DNA from: Thiomicrorhabdus chilensis DSM 12352
GTDB lineage: Bacteria; Pseudomonadota; Gammaproteobacteria; Thiomicrospirales; Thiomicrospiraceae
NCBI RefSeq assembly: GCF_000483485.1
Contig: NZ_KI519609.1
Location: 1,083,460-1,147,459, forward strand
Length of the DNA stretch: 64,000 nt
Direction: 5' to 3'
Positions 36,885 to 45,523 of this stretch are shown here, one piece after another. A program made the position numbers and the translations under genes. Under the pieces are notes generated by a model. That model worked only from the letters and a program-made list of their open reading frames with translations. It was not told the origin of the DNA and did no database searches. Position 1 is the first letter of the stretch; every line of letters begins with the position of its first letter.

Positions 36885-38102
36885 GTGGAGCAGTTGACAA
36901 CCAGCGTAGATGTTTTGTTCATTCTATTGGGGGCTATTTTAGTTCTGTTTATGCACGCGGGTTTCGCTTTTTTGGAAGTGGGAACCGTGCAACACAAAAA
37001 TCAGGTAAATGCTCTGGTGAAAATCATGAGTGATCTGGGGGTCTCGACCGTGGCCTATTTCTTTGTCGGCTACGGCATGGCTTATGGCGTTTTCCTTGGA
37101 TTTAATATGGATGGCGCCTTAACTCAGGCGATGACCGAGCGATCGGGGTATGATTTGGTCAAATTCTTCTTTCTGATGACCTTTGCCGCCGCCATTCCGG
37201 CAATCGTATCCGGCGGTATCGCCGAGCGCGCCAGGTTTTACCCGCAATTGGCCGCGACTTTTTTCATTGTCGCTCTGGTTTATCCGATGTTTGAAGGCAT
37301 CGCCTGGAACGGTAATTTCGGTATTCAGGCGATTCTCGAAGAAAATTACGGGGCGGGTTTCCATGATTTTGCCGGTTCGATTGTCGTGCATGGCGTAGGC
37401 GGATGGATCGCATTGATTGCCGTGATTCTGTTAGGTGCGCGTAAAGGCCGCTATACCGCTGATGGTCAAATCAAGCAAAACCATCCGCCGTCCAGCATTC
37501 CGTTTTTGGCTTTGGGCGCGTGGATTCTGACAGTCGGCTGGTTTGGTTTCAATGTGATGTCCGCTCAGCAAATCGAAGGTATTCAAGGCTTGGTGGCGGT
37601 TAACTCCTTAATGGCGATGGTGGGCGGTATTCTGGCTGCGACTTTTATCGGCGATAAGGATCCGGGGTTTGTACACAATGGTCCTTTAGCCGGTCTGGTG
37701 GCGATTTGTGCCGGTTCCGACGTGGTCAGCCCATTGGGTGCTTTGGTCATCGGTTTGATTGCCGGCGCTCTGTTTGTTAAAGCCTTTACGTGGACGCAGA
37801 AACACCTCAAGGTGGACGACGTCTTGGGTGTGTGGGCGCTTCACGGCCTTTGCGGAGTGTGGGGTGCCATTGCGGTGGGCATCTTTGGTACTACCGCCCT
37901 AGGCGGACTGGGTGGAGTCTCCATTGAGTCACAGTTGGTAGGCACCTTGATGGGGATTTCCATCGCCGTGGTCGGTGCGACCATCGTCTACGGACTGTTG
38001 AAAATGTTTGTGGGCTTACGACTGACCGAAGAGCAAGAATACGATGGGGCGGATTTGAGCCTGCACCGCATTCATGCCAATCCACCGCGCGACGATTATT
38101 AA
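36885..38102 (+). CDS. amt: Ammonium transporter, Amt family
   Basis: An inner-membrane channel for ammonium of 405 residues and about 11 hydrophobic segments. I choose GTG 36885, six bases after a TTGGAGA ribosome site. The signature regions are FLEVGTVQHKNQVNALVKI near the N-terminus, and the twin pore histidines in VVHGVGGW and ALHGLCGVWGA. The C-terminal cytoplasmic tail (EEQEYDGADLSLHRIHA) is the usual coupling helix. No glnK gene is adjacent, unlike many amtB loci. A strong terminator follows. Confidence 0.93.
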   Translation: MEQLTTSVDVLFILLGAILVLFMHAGFAFLEVGTVQHKNQVNALVKIMSDLGVSTVAYFFVGYGMAYGVFLGFNMDGALTQAMTERSGYDLVKFFFLMTFAAAIPAIVSGGIAERARFYPQLAATFFIVALVYPMFEGIAWNGNFGIQAILEENYGAGFHDFAGSIVVHGVGGWIALIAVILLGARKGRYTADGQIKQNHPPSSIPFLALGAWILTVGWFGFNVMSAQQIEGIQGLVAVNSLMAMVGGILAATFIGDKDPGFVHNGPLAGLVAICAGSDVVSPLGALVIGLIAGALFVKAFTWTQKHLKVDDVLGVWALHGLCGVWGAIAVGIFGTTALGGLGGVSIESQLVGTLMGISIAVVGATIVYGLLKMFVGLRLTEEQEYDGADLSLHRIHANPPRDDY

Positions 38103-38153
38103 GTTTATTTGCCCATGCCGGTGCTTCTGCATGTTGGCCTAGTCGGGTATGAT

Positions 38154-38189
38154 AAAGGGAGTTGTTTGCTTGAAAACAGCTCCCTTTTT
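38154..38189 (+). terminator. Intrinsic terminator of amt
   Basis: AAAGGGAGTTGTTT pairs with AAAACAGCTCCCTTT (one G-T pair) around GCTTG and is followed by T-rich sequence. Confidence 0.88.
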
Positions 38190-38238
38190 ATTTTGATGAT
38201 TGATAACTTATTTTAATAACAATAACTTGGCTGAATCC

Positions 38239-40647
38239 ATGCACAAACTTTCTGCAGATAATCTTTACCGATACACGTCCATTAACGCTCAAGATTTTGA
38301 CCCATCTAAAATCAAGGTAGAAGAGCGGGATGTGATTGAGTTTATGCAACGTTTTCATCCCAGGGCTTATCAGTCTCTTAATTTCGGTCTGCATCTAAAA
38401 CGCAACCAGAACCATATTTTCATTATGGGAGAGCCCGGTGTGGGGCGTATCGGCATGACCAAGGCGATGTTGAAACAAGCCGCCAAACTTAAGCCGGAAC
38501 CCAAGGATGTGGTGTTGGTTTCCGATTTCAGTGAGAGCAACAAGACCCAATATCTGTATTTCAAAGCCGGACATGGGCATGAATTCAAAACCTCGATGGA
38601 AGCTCTGATTACCCAGCTTAAATCGCAATTGCCTATTGTGTTTGACGGCCACGCTTACCAGTTGCGCAGTCAACAGCTGGAAAATGATTTGGTCAGTAAG
38701 CAGCAAGCCATATTGGAACCGGCTTTTGAACTCGCGGAGAGTCTGGACATAGAAATCACCCAGACTGAAAACAACTTTGTGCTGTCCATCATTATTGAGG
38801 ATAAACGCTATAAGTTAAGTGAACTCAAACAGTTTGACGAAAAAGTGCAAACGCATTTTGAAGAGGCGCTGGAAAAAGTCGAAGACGCGCTCAACAAGGC
38901 CTTGACACACTTTCCGTTTCTACAGCATGAGTATCTGGACGCCGGTAAAAAACTCAATACCGAAGTGGCCAACGACCATATCCATCCGTTAATTGAGACT
39001 TTGAAACTCGAATTTGGTGAGACCGAGCAGATCAAGCAGTACCTCGATGCGCTGCAGGACAGCCTGGTGTCGAAACTGCATCTTTTTTGGGACCAGAGTG
39101 CCGACCAGGTCACCAGTGGTGGTGCCCAGATCAGCATGGACGAGCTTTTGTCGGAACAACAAGGCCTGTCTATTTTCGAGGTCAATTTGTTGGTTGATCA
39201 TCGCGGCTTGGAGCATGCTCCAATCATTTACGAGCAGAACGCCAGCATGCCGAAACTGTTTGGTTATGCAATCAATTCCGCTGCCGCCTCGGCGGTCGAT
39301 ACCTTGAGTTTGGCGATGAGCCATCAGGCGGGGTTATTGCAGCAGGCCGACGGAGGTTATCTGATACTCGGGATCCAATCGGTGTTAAAGGATCCCGATA
39401 TTTGGGCACATCTTAAGGCCGCGCTGATGTCGAAGAAGATTACTTTTGAGATTCCATCTTCCAGAAATGTCGCCCCTTACCACTTGCCTGATTTTCCGTT
39501 GAATTTGACTCTGGTGCTGGTCGGGCAGTCGGTGCATTTTTATGCGCTGCAGGAGATTGATCCCGAGTTTAGCCGTTTGTTTAAAGTGCAGGTGGAGTTT
39601 GAGGTTGAATTGGAGCGCACCACTGAGCATGAGAGCACATTGGCACGCCAGCTGGCTTACGAAGTCGGCTTTTGGGAGGACTTGCCCATCGAGGTCAGCG
39701 CCTATGAATGTTTGATCGAATACGCCTCGCGCATGGCCGAGGATGCCCATCGGCTTTACACCAATAAAGCGATTCTGCGGGATGTATTGGCCGAAGCCAA
39801 TGCGTTTGCCAGAGCCAACGGCGAAGATCAGGTGACCCGCCAAACGATTGAAGAGACGATTAAACAGAGGGAGTTCCACACCGGACTGATGGAAGACTAT
39901 TACCATCGCGCCATCATTGAGCAGCAGGTGTTGATCTCCCTGGAGGGTCGCCATATCGGTCAGGTGAACGGTTTGACCGTTCTGACCGTTGGTAAACAGT
40001 CGTTTGGTCAGCCGGTGCGCATTACCGCACAGGCTTCCGCCGGTGATGAAGGTGTGGTGGACATTGAGCGCGAGGTGGAAATGGCCGGTCCTATCCATTC
40101 CAAAGGGATGTTGATTTTGAGTGGTTACCTGCGTGGGCGTTATATGAAGCAGCGTTCGCTTGGATTCAGTGGCTCCATTGTCATGGAACAGTCCTACAAT
40201 GGGGTGGAGGGGGATTCCGCTTCTTCAGCCGAATTGTTGGCCTTGCTTTCGTCATTGGCTCAGGTGCCGATGCGTCAAGATCTGGCCATTACCGGTTCCA
40301 TCAACCAGTTTGGTGAGATTCAGCCGATCGGAGGGGTAAACGAAAAGATTGAAGGTTTCTTCAAGGTCTGTAAGGCGCGGGGTTTGACCGGCACTCAAGG
40401 GGTCATTATTCCGGAGGCCAATGCCAAACATTTAATGCTGAACACGATGGTGCGCGATGCAGTCGAGCAGGGGCAGTTCCATGTTTATACAATGAGCCAT
40501 ATCGATGATGCGTTAGGTTTGCTGACCGATATGGCGGTCGGCACGGCAAACGAGGCGGGCGATTTCCCCGAAGGCAGTGTCAATGCCAAGGTGGTGGCTT
40601 CTTTGGAAAAAATGAACGAAAAACATGATGACGATCATCATCACTGA
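38239..40647 (+). CDS. Lon-family protease with degenerate ATPase domain (LonH/YcbZ-like)
   Basis: 802 residues from ATG 38239. The order is an N-terminal part with a P-loop remnant (GEPGVGRIGMTKAML), a long helical insertion (about 150-320) rich in Lys/Glu, a distal ATPase part (QQADGGYLILGIQSVL) and a C-terminal Lon protease domain. The Walker A lysine is missing (R-I in place of K-S/T) and the Walker B acidic residue is replaced by Gly. The peptidase keeps the catalytic Ser in GDSASSAE and Lys in GGVNEKIEGFF. It therefore looks like a Lon-type serine peptidase with weak or no ATPase activity. It ends in a His/Asp-rich tail. An N-terminal ATT-start reading from 38200 is less likely. Confidence 0.85.
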   Translation: MHKLSADNLYRYTSINAQDFDPSKIKVEERDVIEFMQRFHPRAYQSLNFGLHLKRNQNHIFIMGEPGVGRIGMTKAMLKQAAKLKPEPKDVVLVSDFSESNKTQYLYFKAGHGHEFKTSMEALITQLKSQLPIVFDGHAYQLRSQQLENDLVSKQQAILEPAFELAESLDIEITQTENNFVLSIIIEDKRYKLSELKQFDEKVQTHFEEALEKVEDALNKALTHFPFLQHEYLDAGKKLNTEVANDHIHPLIETLKLEFGETEQIKQYLDALQDSLVSKLHLFWDQSADQVTSGGAQISMDELLSEQQGLSIFEVNLLVDHRGLEHAPIIYEQNASMPKLFGYAINSAAASAVDTLSLAMSHQAGLLQQADGGYLILGIQSVLKDPDIWAHLKAALMSKKITFEIPSSRNVAPYHLPDFPLNLTLVLVGQSVHFYALQEIDPEFSRLFKVQVEFEVELERTTEHESTLARQLAYEVGFWEDLPIEVSAYECLIEYASRMAEDAHRLYTNKAILRDVLAEANAFARANGEDQVTRQTIEETIKQREFHTGLMEDYYHRAIIEQQVLISLEGRHIGQVNGLTVLTVGKQSFGQPVRITAQASAGDEGVVDIEREVEMAGPIHSKGMLILSGYLRGRYMKQRSLGFSGSIVMEQSYNGVEGDSASSAELLALLSSLAQVPMRQDLAITGSINQFGEIQPIGGVNEKIEGFFKVCKARGLTGTQGVIIPEANAKHLMLNTMVRDAVEQGQFHVYTMSHIDDALGLLTDMAVGTANEAGDFPEGSVNAKVVASLEKMNEKHDDDHHH

Positions 40648-40716
40648 GTTGAGCGGTTTGCCATGAAACAGAATTTTTGTGAGGAACTGGCTTCAACGGA
40701 CGCTTTGATGTAGACC

Positions 40717-41070
40717 GTGAGAGCCAGTGAAAAGTGGGTGTTTGTACATGACTATAAACGGATACTGTGGATTTCACCCTCTCTGGCTGAGCAATTGGGG
40801 TATTCTCAACGAGAGATGGAAGGAACTTTGCTGATTAAGTTTATTCCCGCCAGCGGATATGTCGGCCTGATTCAGGCCATCAGCAAAAATCGCCTGGCTC
40901 TGTTGAAAGGGAGTGCAGGCGAATTTAATCCCTCTCCGACCAAAGTAAAGCATAAAAACGGCGGAACGCTACGCCTTCAAGCTAAATGCTCGGCGGATGT
41001 GGAACTTGCTGAACTGACTGGCAGTAGTAAAGCCAGGCTGACGCTGGTTGAACATGCAGAGGCGTATTAA
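40717..41070 (+). CDS. Small PAS-domain protein, possibly truncated by an in-frame TAG
   Basis: The frame from GTG 40717 gives 117 residues forming most of a PAS domain: WVFVHDYKRILWISPSLAEQLGYSQREMEG, then FIPASGYVGLIQAI and a final strand ARLTLVEHAEAY. GTG 40717 has no ribosome site. The same frame is open upstream to ATG 40663 except for one TAG at 40711-40713, and the 16 codons between would supply the normal start of a PAS protein. CAG to TAG is one base change. So it is a short PAS protein with a weak start, or a gene broken by a nonsense mutation. It lies 15 bases after the Lon-like gene if ATG 40663 is counted. Confidence 0.55.
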   Translation: MRASEKWVFVHDYKRILWISPSLAEQLGYSQREMEGTLLIKFIPASGYVGLIQAISKNRLALLKGSAGEFNPSPTKVKHKNGGTLRLQAKCSADVELAELTGSSKARLTLVEHAEAY

Positions 41071-41075
41071 CCCCT

Positions 41076-41630
41076 TTATTTTTCGAGGCGTGACTGTTCG
41101 CGGAATTTCTTTTGCCACTTTTTACGACGTCGTGCCTTCCAGCTTTTGATGACATGCATGCGCCAAAAGATGTCGATGGTGAAATAACCTATCAGCCCTA
41201 GAGCCAGCCCCACCACGGCACTGCCTAAAAAGAGTGGCATCCATAAATCGCCCAAGGTGTGCCACATCCATTGCCAGCTGAGTTCAAAGTGCCAGTCCTC
41301 GGTCGCTTTAAGCCCGAGAAGATGGCTGCCGACGACATAATTGAAATAGAAAATCGGCGGCATGGTGAAAGGGTTGCTGATCCAAACCAGGGCAACACTG
41401 ATCGGCAAGTTGGCACGCATGACAACCGCACTGAAAGCGGCGGCAATCATTTGTGACGGCATGGGCATCGCCATCCAGAAGAGCCCGATCAGAAAAGCCT
41501 TGGAAACCGAGTGGCGATGCAGGTGCCAAATGCTGGGATTGTGCAGCCATTTTCCCAAAACACCTAAGCCTTTAATTTTCTTGACTTTATCAGGTGTAGG
41601 TAGGTAGCGTTTAAAGAGATGTTTGGGCAT
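41076..41630 (-). CDS. DUF2062 membrane protein
   Basis: 184 residues. A basic N-terminus (MPKHLFKRYLPTPDKVKKIKG) is followed by about three hydrophobic segments, among them SKAFLIGLFWMAMPMPSQMIAAAF and LPISVALVWISNPFTMPPIFYFNYVVG, which contains the DUF2062 hallmark NPFTMPPIFYF. The tail is strongly basic (KARRRKKWQKKF). No function is established for the family to my knowledge. Its start codon overlaps that of comEC on the other strand. It is convergent with the PAS gene, with five bases between. Confidence 0.85.
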   Translation of the reverse strand: MPKHLFKRYLPTPDKVKKIKGLGVLGKWLHNPSIWHLHRHSVSKAFLIGLFWMAMPMPSQMIAAAFSAVVMRANLPISVALVWISNPFTMPPIFYFNYVVGSHLLGLKATEDWHFELSWQWMWHTLGDLWMPLFLGSAVVGLALGLIGYFTIDIFWRMHVIKSWKARRRKKWQKKFREQSRLEK

Positions 41631-44196
41631 GTTTGTTAGTTTTGTAATTGCATTCGTATTAGCGGTTTTTAGCTTTTACCAGCTTAAAACGCTGCCACCC
41701 TTGTGGTTGGCCGTGGCGTTATTGCTCGTCTTGCTGAGTATTGTGCTCATGACTAAAAAAAGTGGTGTTTCGCTTAGCACCCGTCCGCTATCTTTACCTG
41801 CATCTAGGTTTTCTTGGTTAAAACGTCCTGAACCCAGTTGGGTGCTTAATGTTTTATTGGGGTTCATTATAGGCTGGAGTTGGGTGTTTTGGCAGACTTT
41901 TTTTTCGGTTAATGTCGAGCCGCTATGGCTGGATAAACCGGTTGTGATTCAAGGCGAGGTGGTCGGGTTGCCGCAGATGACAACCACTGAAAGAGGGCTG
42001 CGCTATCGCTTTTCGATGCGCCTTCATCACATCCGTGATCCAGAATCACTTCAGCCAACGGCAAAAAACAAGTCATTTGAAAACGAGCAGGCCTGGTACG
42101 GGCCAAAACCGACGGTTCAACTCAGCTGGTATTTGAGGCCAGAAGCAGAACAATTGAAACCCTTTCTGCCGGAGCCCAAGCAGATCTGGCAATTGCAGGT
42201 TAAATTGAAAACCAATCACGGCTCCATGAACCTGGGTGCTCTGGATTATGAGTCCTGGTTATATCAGAACCGCATCGCCGCTAAAGGCTATGTGGTGGAC
42301 AAGATAGATAAGGCCGATGGCACGCAGGTGAACCGCCTGCTTCCTGGAGAGGTCGATAGCGGTCTGCGCCATCAGCTCGCGCAGAGGTTGCAGAATGTGT
42401 TTGCAGACAGTCCGTTTAAGGGCTTGTATCAGGCGCTCAGTTATGGAGACAGAAGCGCGATAACGGATGGCCAATGGCAGGTTTTACAAAATACCGGCAC
42501 CGTACACCTGATGGCCATTTCAGGGCTGCATATGGGCATGGTGGCGCTCTTGGGCTATTTGCTGTTTAAGGTTTTGTGGTGGCTGGGTCTTTATCGAATC
42601 CGGCATTTGAATCTTCCCCTATTCGGAGCAACCGGAGCCTTGCTTTTTGCCAGTGTGTATCTGGTTCTGGCTGGATTCTCCATCCCCACCCAACGCGCCT
42701 ATCTGATGGTGGTGGCGGTGTTGCTGTTCTTGTTTATGAAACGCACATTCCAACCCTGGTCAGCATTGGCTTTGGCCGCATTATTGGTGGTGTTGTGGGA
42801 TGTGCGTTCGGTGCTCAGCCTGGGATTTTGGCTGTCTTTTTTGGCGGTGGCGCTGATTTTTGCGGTTTTGCAGATCCCATTGGTCAAAAGGTCACCCAGG
42901 TGGCAGCAACTGATCTGGATTCAATTGGTTTTGACCTTCGGTCTGGCGCCTTATTTGATTTGGAGTTTCCATTTCTTACCCACTTTTAGCTTGCTTGCTA
43001 ATCTGGTCGCGGTTCCTTTTGTCAGTTTTATCGGGTTGCCGATGGTGTTTTTGGCTTCTTTTTTGGCTTTGTTGTCAACTTCCATAGCGTCACAAAGTGT
43101 GGTGTGGATGGATGGGCTGTGGGAGCTGGTGTGGTCTTTTTTACAAACTTTGTCCGCATGGCAGAACGCGTCCATCACCTTAGGCAGTTTGAGTTTGTGG
43201 CAACTGGGTCTGTGCTATTTTCTGATGTTTACTGTGTTGCTGGCTGGAAATCGTCGTTTACGTTTAGCGGCAATGTTTTTTCTGCTAATCGGTGTGTTGT
43301 GGGTCGGGGTGTTTTCAGCAAAAGAGCGGCCTCAAAACGGGCAGGCCTGGTTGAATGTGCTGGATGTCGGCCAAGGGCAGGCGCTGGTGATCGAGACTCA
43401 AAATCATGTTTTGGTGTATGACACCGGAGCTAAGTGGGGCACTAAGATGGATGGAGCCAAGCTGGCGGTTTTGCCTTTTTTAAGAGCCAGAAACTGGACT
43501 CAGGTGGATAGGGTGATGGTCAGTCACAGTGATATGGATCATGCCGGCGGTTTGCAACGGCTGTTGAATGAGATTGATGCCAAAGAGGTCACCAGTGGCC
43601 AACCAGAGGTGCTAATGAAGGCGCTGAGGCCAACTGAATACACTATTGAATCCTGCCGTGCCGGACAGCAATGGCAATGGGACGGTGTGGAGTTTTTTGT
43701 TTTGTCCCCGGGCATTGCCGGTTTGGATAAGAGCTTGCGTAGCGACAATGACCGTTCGTGTGTGCTTAAGGTAACTGCCGGAGCGCACTCCATTCTAGTG
43801 ACCGGCGATCTGAGTGCGCGCGGCGAGAAAAAATTGCTGAAGGCTTATGCGCAAACAGCCGACGGAAATCCGTTATCGGCGGACATTCTGGTTGCAGGCC
43901 ACCACGGCAGTCGTTATTCAACCGCCCCGGAGTGGCTGGCGCGGGTTCAGCCCAAAGTGGTACTGTTTTCTTCGGGTTATAAAAACCGCTATCACTTTCC
44001 GGCACAGCAAACCCTGCAGCGTTTGGACTCAAAGGTGCGGTGGTTCAATACGGCGTGTGCGGGTGGGATCGGTTATCTGATTGACCGCAATCGCGATGAA
44101 TTCGGGTCTGAGCCTCAATATCAGGCGAGACAATTGCGGCTTAAATGGTATCATCACCGCTGTTCACCGGAAAATAAAGGAATTCTGTTTCAATGA
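41629..44196 (+). CDS. comEC: DNA uptake channel ComEC/Rec2
   Basis: A large inner-membrane protein of 855 residues. N-terminal helices precede a soluble OB-type domain (about 90-210, PVVIQGEVVGLPQ and GALDYESWLYQNRIAAKGYV). The competence domain begins LYQALSYGDRSAITDGQW and AISGLHMGMVALLGYLLFKVLWW and is followed by many helices. A C-terminal metallo-beta-lactamase-like domain has LDVGQGQALVIE and SHSDMDHAGGL. ComEC carries single-stranded DNA across the inner membrane in natural transformation. The start at 41629 shares two bases with the DUF2062 start on the other strand; the stop overlaps lpxK (ATGA). Two armed CAGGCCTG elements lie inside, both on the minus strand. Confidence 0.9.
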   Translation: MFVSFVIAFVLAVFSFYQLKTLPPLWLAVALLLVLLSIVLMTKKSGVSLSTRPLSLPASRFSWLKRPEPSWVLNVLLGFIIGWSWVFWQTFFSVNVEPLWLDKPVVIQGEVVGLPQMTTTERGLRYRFSMRLHHIRDPESLQPTAKNKSFENEQAWYGPKPTVQLSWYLRPEAEQLKPFLPEPKQIWQLQVKLKTNHGSMNLGALDYESWLYQNRIAAKGYVVDKIDKADGTQVNRLLPGEVDSGLRHQLAQRLQNVFADSPFKGLYQALSYGDRSAITDGQWQVLQNTGTVHLMAISGLHMGMVALLGYLLFKVLWWLGLYRIRHLNLPLFGATGALLFASVYLVLAGFSIPTQRAYLMVVAVLLFLFMKRTFQPWSALALAALLVVLWDVRSVLSLGFWLSFLAVALIFAVLQIPLVKRSPRWQQLIWIQLVLTFGLAPYLIWSFHFLPTFSLLANLVAVPFVSFIGLPMVFLASFLALLSTSIASQSVVWMDGLWELVWSFLQTLSAWQNASITLGSLSLWQLGLCYFLMFTVLLAGNRRLRLAAMFFLLIGVLWVGVFSAKERPQNGQAWLNVLDVGQGQALVIETQNHVLVYDTGAKWGTKMDGAKLAVLPFLRARNWTQVDRVMVSHSDMDHAGGLQRLLNEIDAKEVTSGQPEVLMKALRPTEYTIESCRAGQQWQWDGVEFFVLSPGIAGLDKSLRSDNDRSCVLKVTAGAHSILVTGDLSARGEKKLLKAYAQTADGNPLSADILVAGHHGSRYSTAPEWLARVQPKVVLFSSGYKNRYHFPAQQTLQRLDSKVRWFNTACAGGIGYLIDRNRDEFGSEPQYQARQLRLKWYHHRCSPENKGILFQ
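42080..42095 (-). repeat. CAGGCCTG element with arm, inside comEC
   Basis: AAAA-C-GAG before core 42088-42095; the minus strand reads CAGGCCTG-CTC-GTTTT. Confidence 0.7.
43334..43349 (-). repeat. Second CAGGCCTG element with arm, inside comEC
   Basis: AAAA-C-GGG before core 43342-43349; the minus strand reads CAGGCCTG-CCC-GTTTT. Confidence 0.7.
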
Positions 44197-45254
44197 GCTG
44201 GCCAGCCTTTTGGGCGAAAACCAATTGGAAAACGACGTTGCTGATGCCCTTGAGCCGACTGGTTTGCCAAGAAGCCGCCCGACGTCTGCATAAATTCAGG
44301 TCTGCTTCTGTCTCCAAATCCTCGAAAGCGGTGGTGATTGTCGTCGGCAATATCGTGGTCGGTGGCAGCGGTAAGACGCCGTTTATTCTCTGGCTGGTCA
44401 AACGCCTGCAGCAGCAGGGGCTCAAGGTTGGCATCATCAGCCGCGGTTATGGCGGCAAGTCAAAAAAATGGCCTCAGTGGGTCGATGCCCAGAGTTCACC
44501 TGAATTGGTCGGGGATGAGCCGGTGTTGCTTGCCAAGCATTTGAAGTGTCCGGTGGTGGTCGCGCCGAAGCGCAATCAGGCGCTGAGCATGCTGCAACAA
44601 GAAGCGCAACCCGATGTCATCATCAGCGATGATGGGTTGCAGCATTACGGCTTGGCCAGAGACATTGAAATCGTGATGGTCGATGCAAAGCGTTTGTGGG
44701 GTAACCGCTTGTGCCTGCCCGCCGGTCCGTTGCGCGAGCCCTTAACACGGTTGGACGAAGTGGATTTTATTGTCTATAACGGTGTTAAACCCGCTGACGA
44801 TGGCTTGTCTGGAAGCGGTGTCAATGAGCAGGCCTGTGCGTTGAAAAGTTTTGAGATGGCGTTGCAGCCGGTACGTTTTCGTCAGGTTGCCGATCCGCAG
44901 CAAGAGCGCCCATTACCTTTCTTCAAGGCACAAAGCGTGCAAGCCATGGCGGGCATCGGTAATCCCCAACGTTTCTTTGATACTTTAGAAACCTTGCAAA
45001 TTGAGGTGGATGGGCGTCCGTTTGCAGATCATCAGGCTTATCGTTTGTCCGACTTTGATTGGGTTAAGGATGAAAAACCCTTGTTAATGACCGAGAAAGA
45101 TGCGGTAAAATGTCTTGAAATCGCGCAAAAGCAACAAAAACATAACTGGTGGTTTTTAGAGGTTGAACCGCAGGCGGATGACGACTTGTTTGATAAACTG
45201 TATGCACGTATCCAGTCTGTCAGAAACGCTGTTGGCCTAGCTTCAAACTCTTAG
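44193..45254 (+). CDS. lpxK: Tetraacyldisaccharide 4'-kinase
   Basis: Phosphorylates the 4' position of the lipid A precursor at the inner-membrane surface, using ATP. The product has 353 residues. The P-loop is VVGNIVVGGSGKTPFILWL (about 49-67), followed by VGIISRGYGGKS and the DDGLQHYGLARDIEIVMVD segment. A hydrophobic N-terminal segment (PLSRLVCQEAARRLHKF) fits its membrane association. ATG 44193 overlaps the comEC stop (ATGA). Order comEC-lpxK-trm112-kdsB places lipid A and KDO genes together; msbA, often next to lpxK, is not here. Confidence 0.95.
   Translation: MSWPAFWAKTNWKTTLLMPLSRLVCQEAARRLHKFRSASVSKSSKAVVIVVGNIVVGGSGKTPFILWLVKRLQQQGLKVGIISRGYGGKSKKWPQWVDAQSSPELVGDEPVLLAKHLKCPVVVAPKRNQALSMLQQEAQPDVIISDDGLQHYGLARDIEIVMVDAKRLWGNRLCLPAGPLREPLTRLDEVDFIVYNGVKPADDGLSGSGVNEQACALKSFEMALQPVRFRQVADPQQERPLPFFKAQSVQAMAGIGNPQRFFDTLETLQIEVDGRPFADHQAYRLSDFDWVKDEKPLLMTEKDAVKCLEIAQKQQKHNWWFLEVEPQADDDLFDKLYARIQSVRNAVGLASNS
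44829..44836. repeat. CAGGCCTG core inside lpxK
   Basis: Exact core, followed by TGC-GTTGA; the arm is incomplete. Confidence 0.5.
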
Positions 45255-45281
45255 ATAACCACGCTAAAAATTGAGAGAGAG

Positions 45282-45482
45282 ATGGATCCTAAACTGTTAG
45301 AAATTCTGGTTTGTCCTGTGAGCAAAACCAAACTGATTTACGACAAGAGTCGCGACGAACTGATTTCCACTGCGGCTAACTTGGCCTATCCGGTGCGGGA
45401 CGGCATTCCTATTTTGCTGGAAGATGAAGCGCGCCAAATCACGGCTGAAGAGGCCGAAAAATACCGTTCTCAGAAAGCCTGA
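45282..45482 (+). CDS. Trm112-like protein (YcaR family)
   Basis: 66 residues, the usual length for the bacterial Trm112p-like family: [21 protein letters not shown] at the start and [20 protein letters not shown]. Only one cysteine (C11) is present, so a zinc-binding site is unlikely. Eukaryotic Trm112 activates methyltransferases; bacterial ones are genomically tied to lpxK-kdsB, and their role is not settled. It sits between lpxK and kdsB, as in E. coli. Confidence 0.9.
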   Translation: MDPKLLEILVCPVSKTKLIYDKSRDELISTAANLAYPVRDGIPILLEDEARQITAEEAEKYRSQKA

Positions 45483-45523
45483 GAACCTGAACTGCAGCCT
45501 TAATGTGAGATTCAACTGAATTT

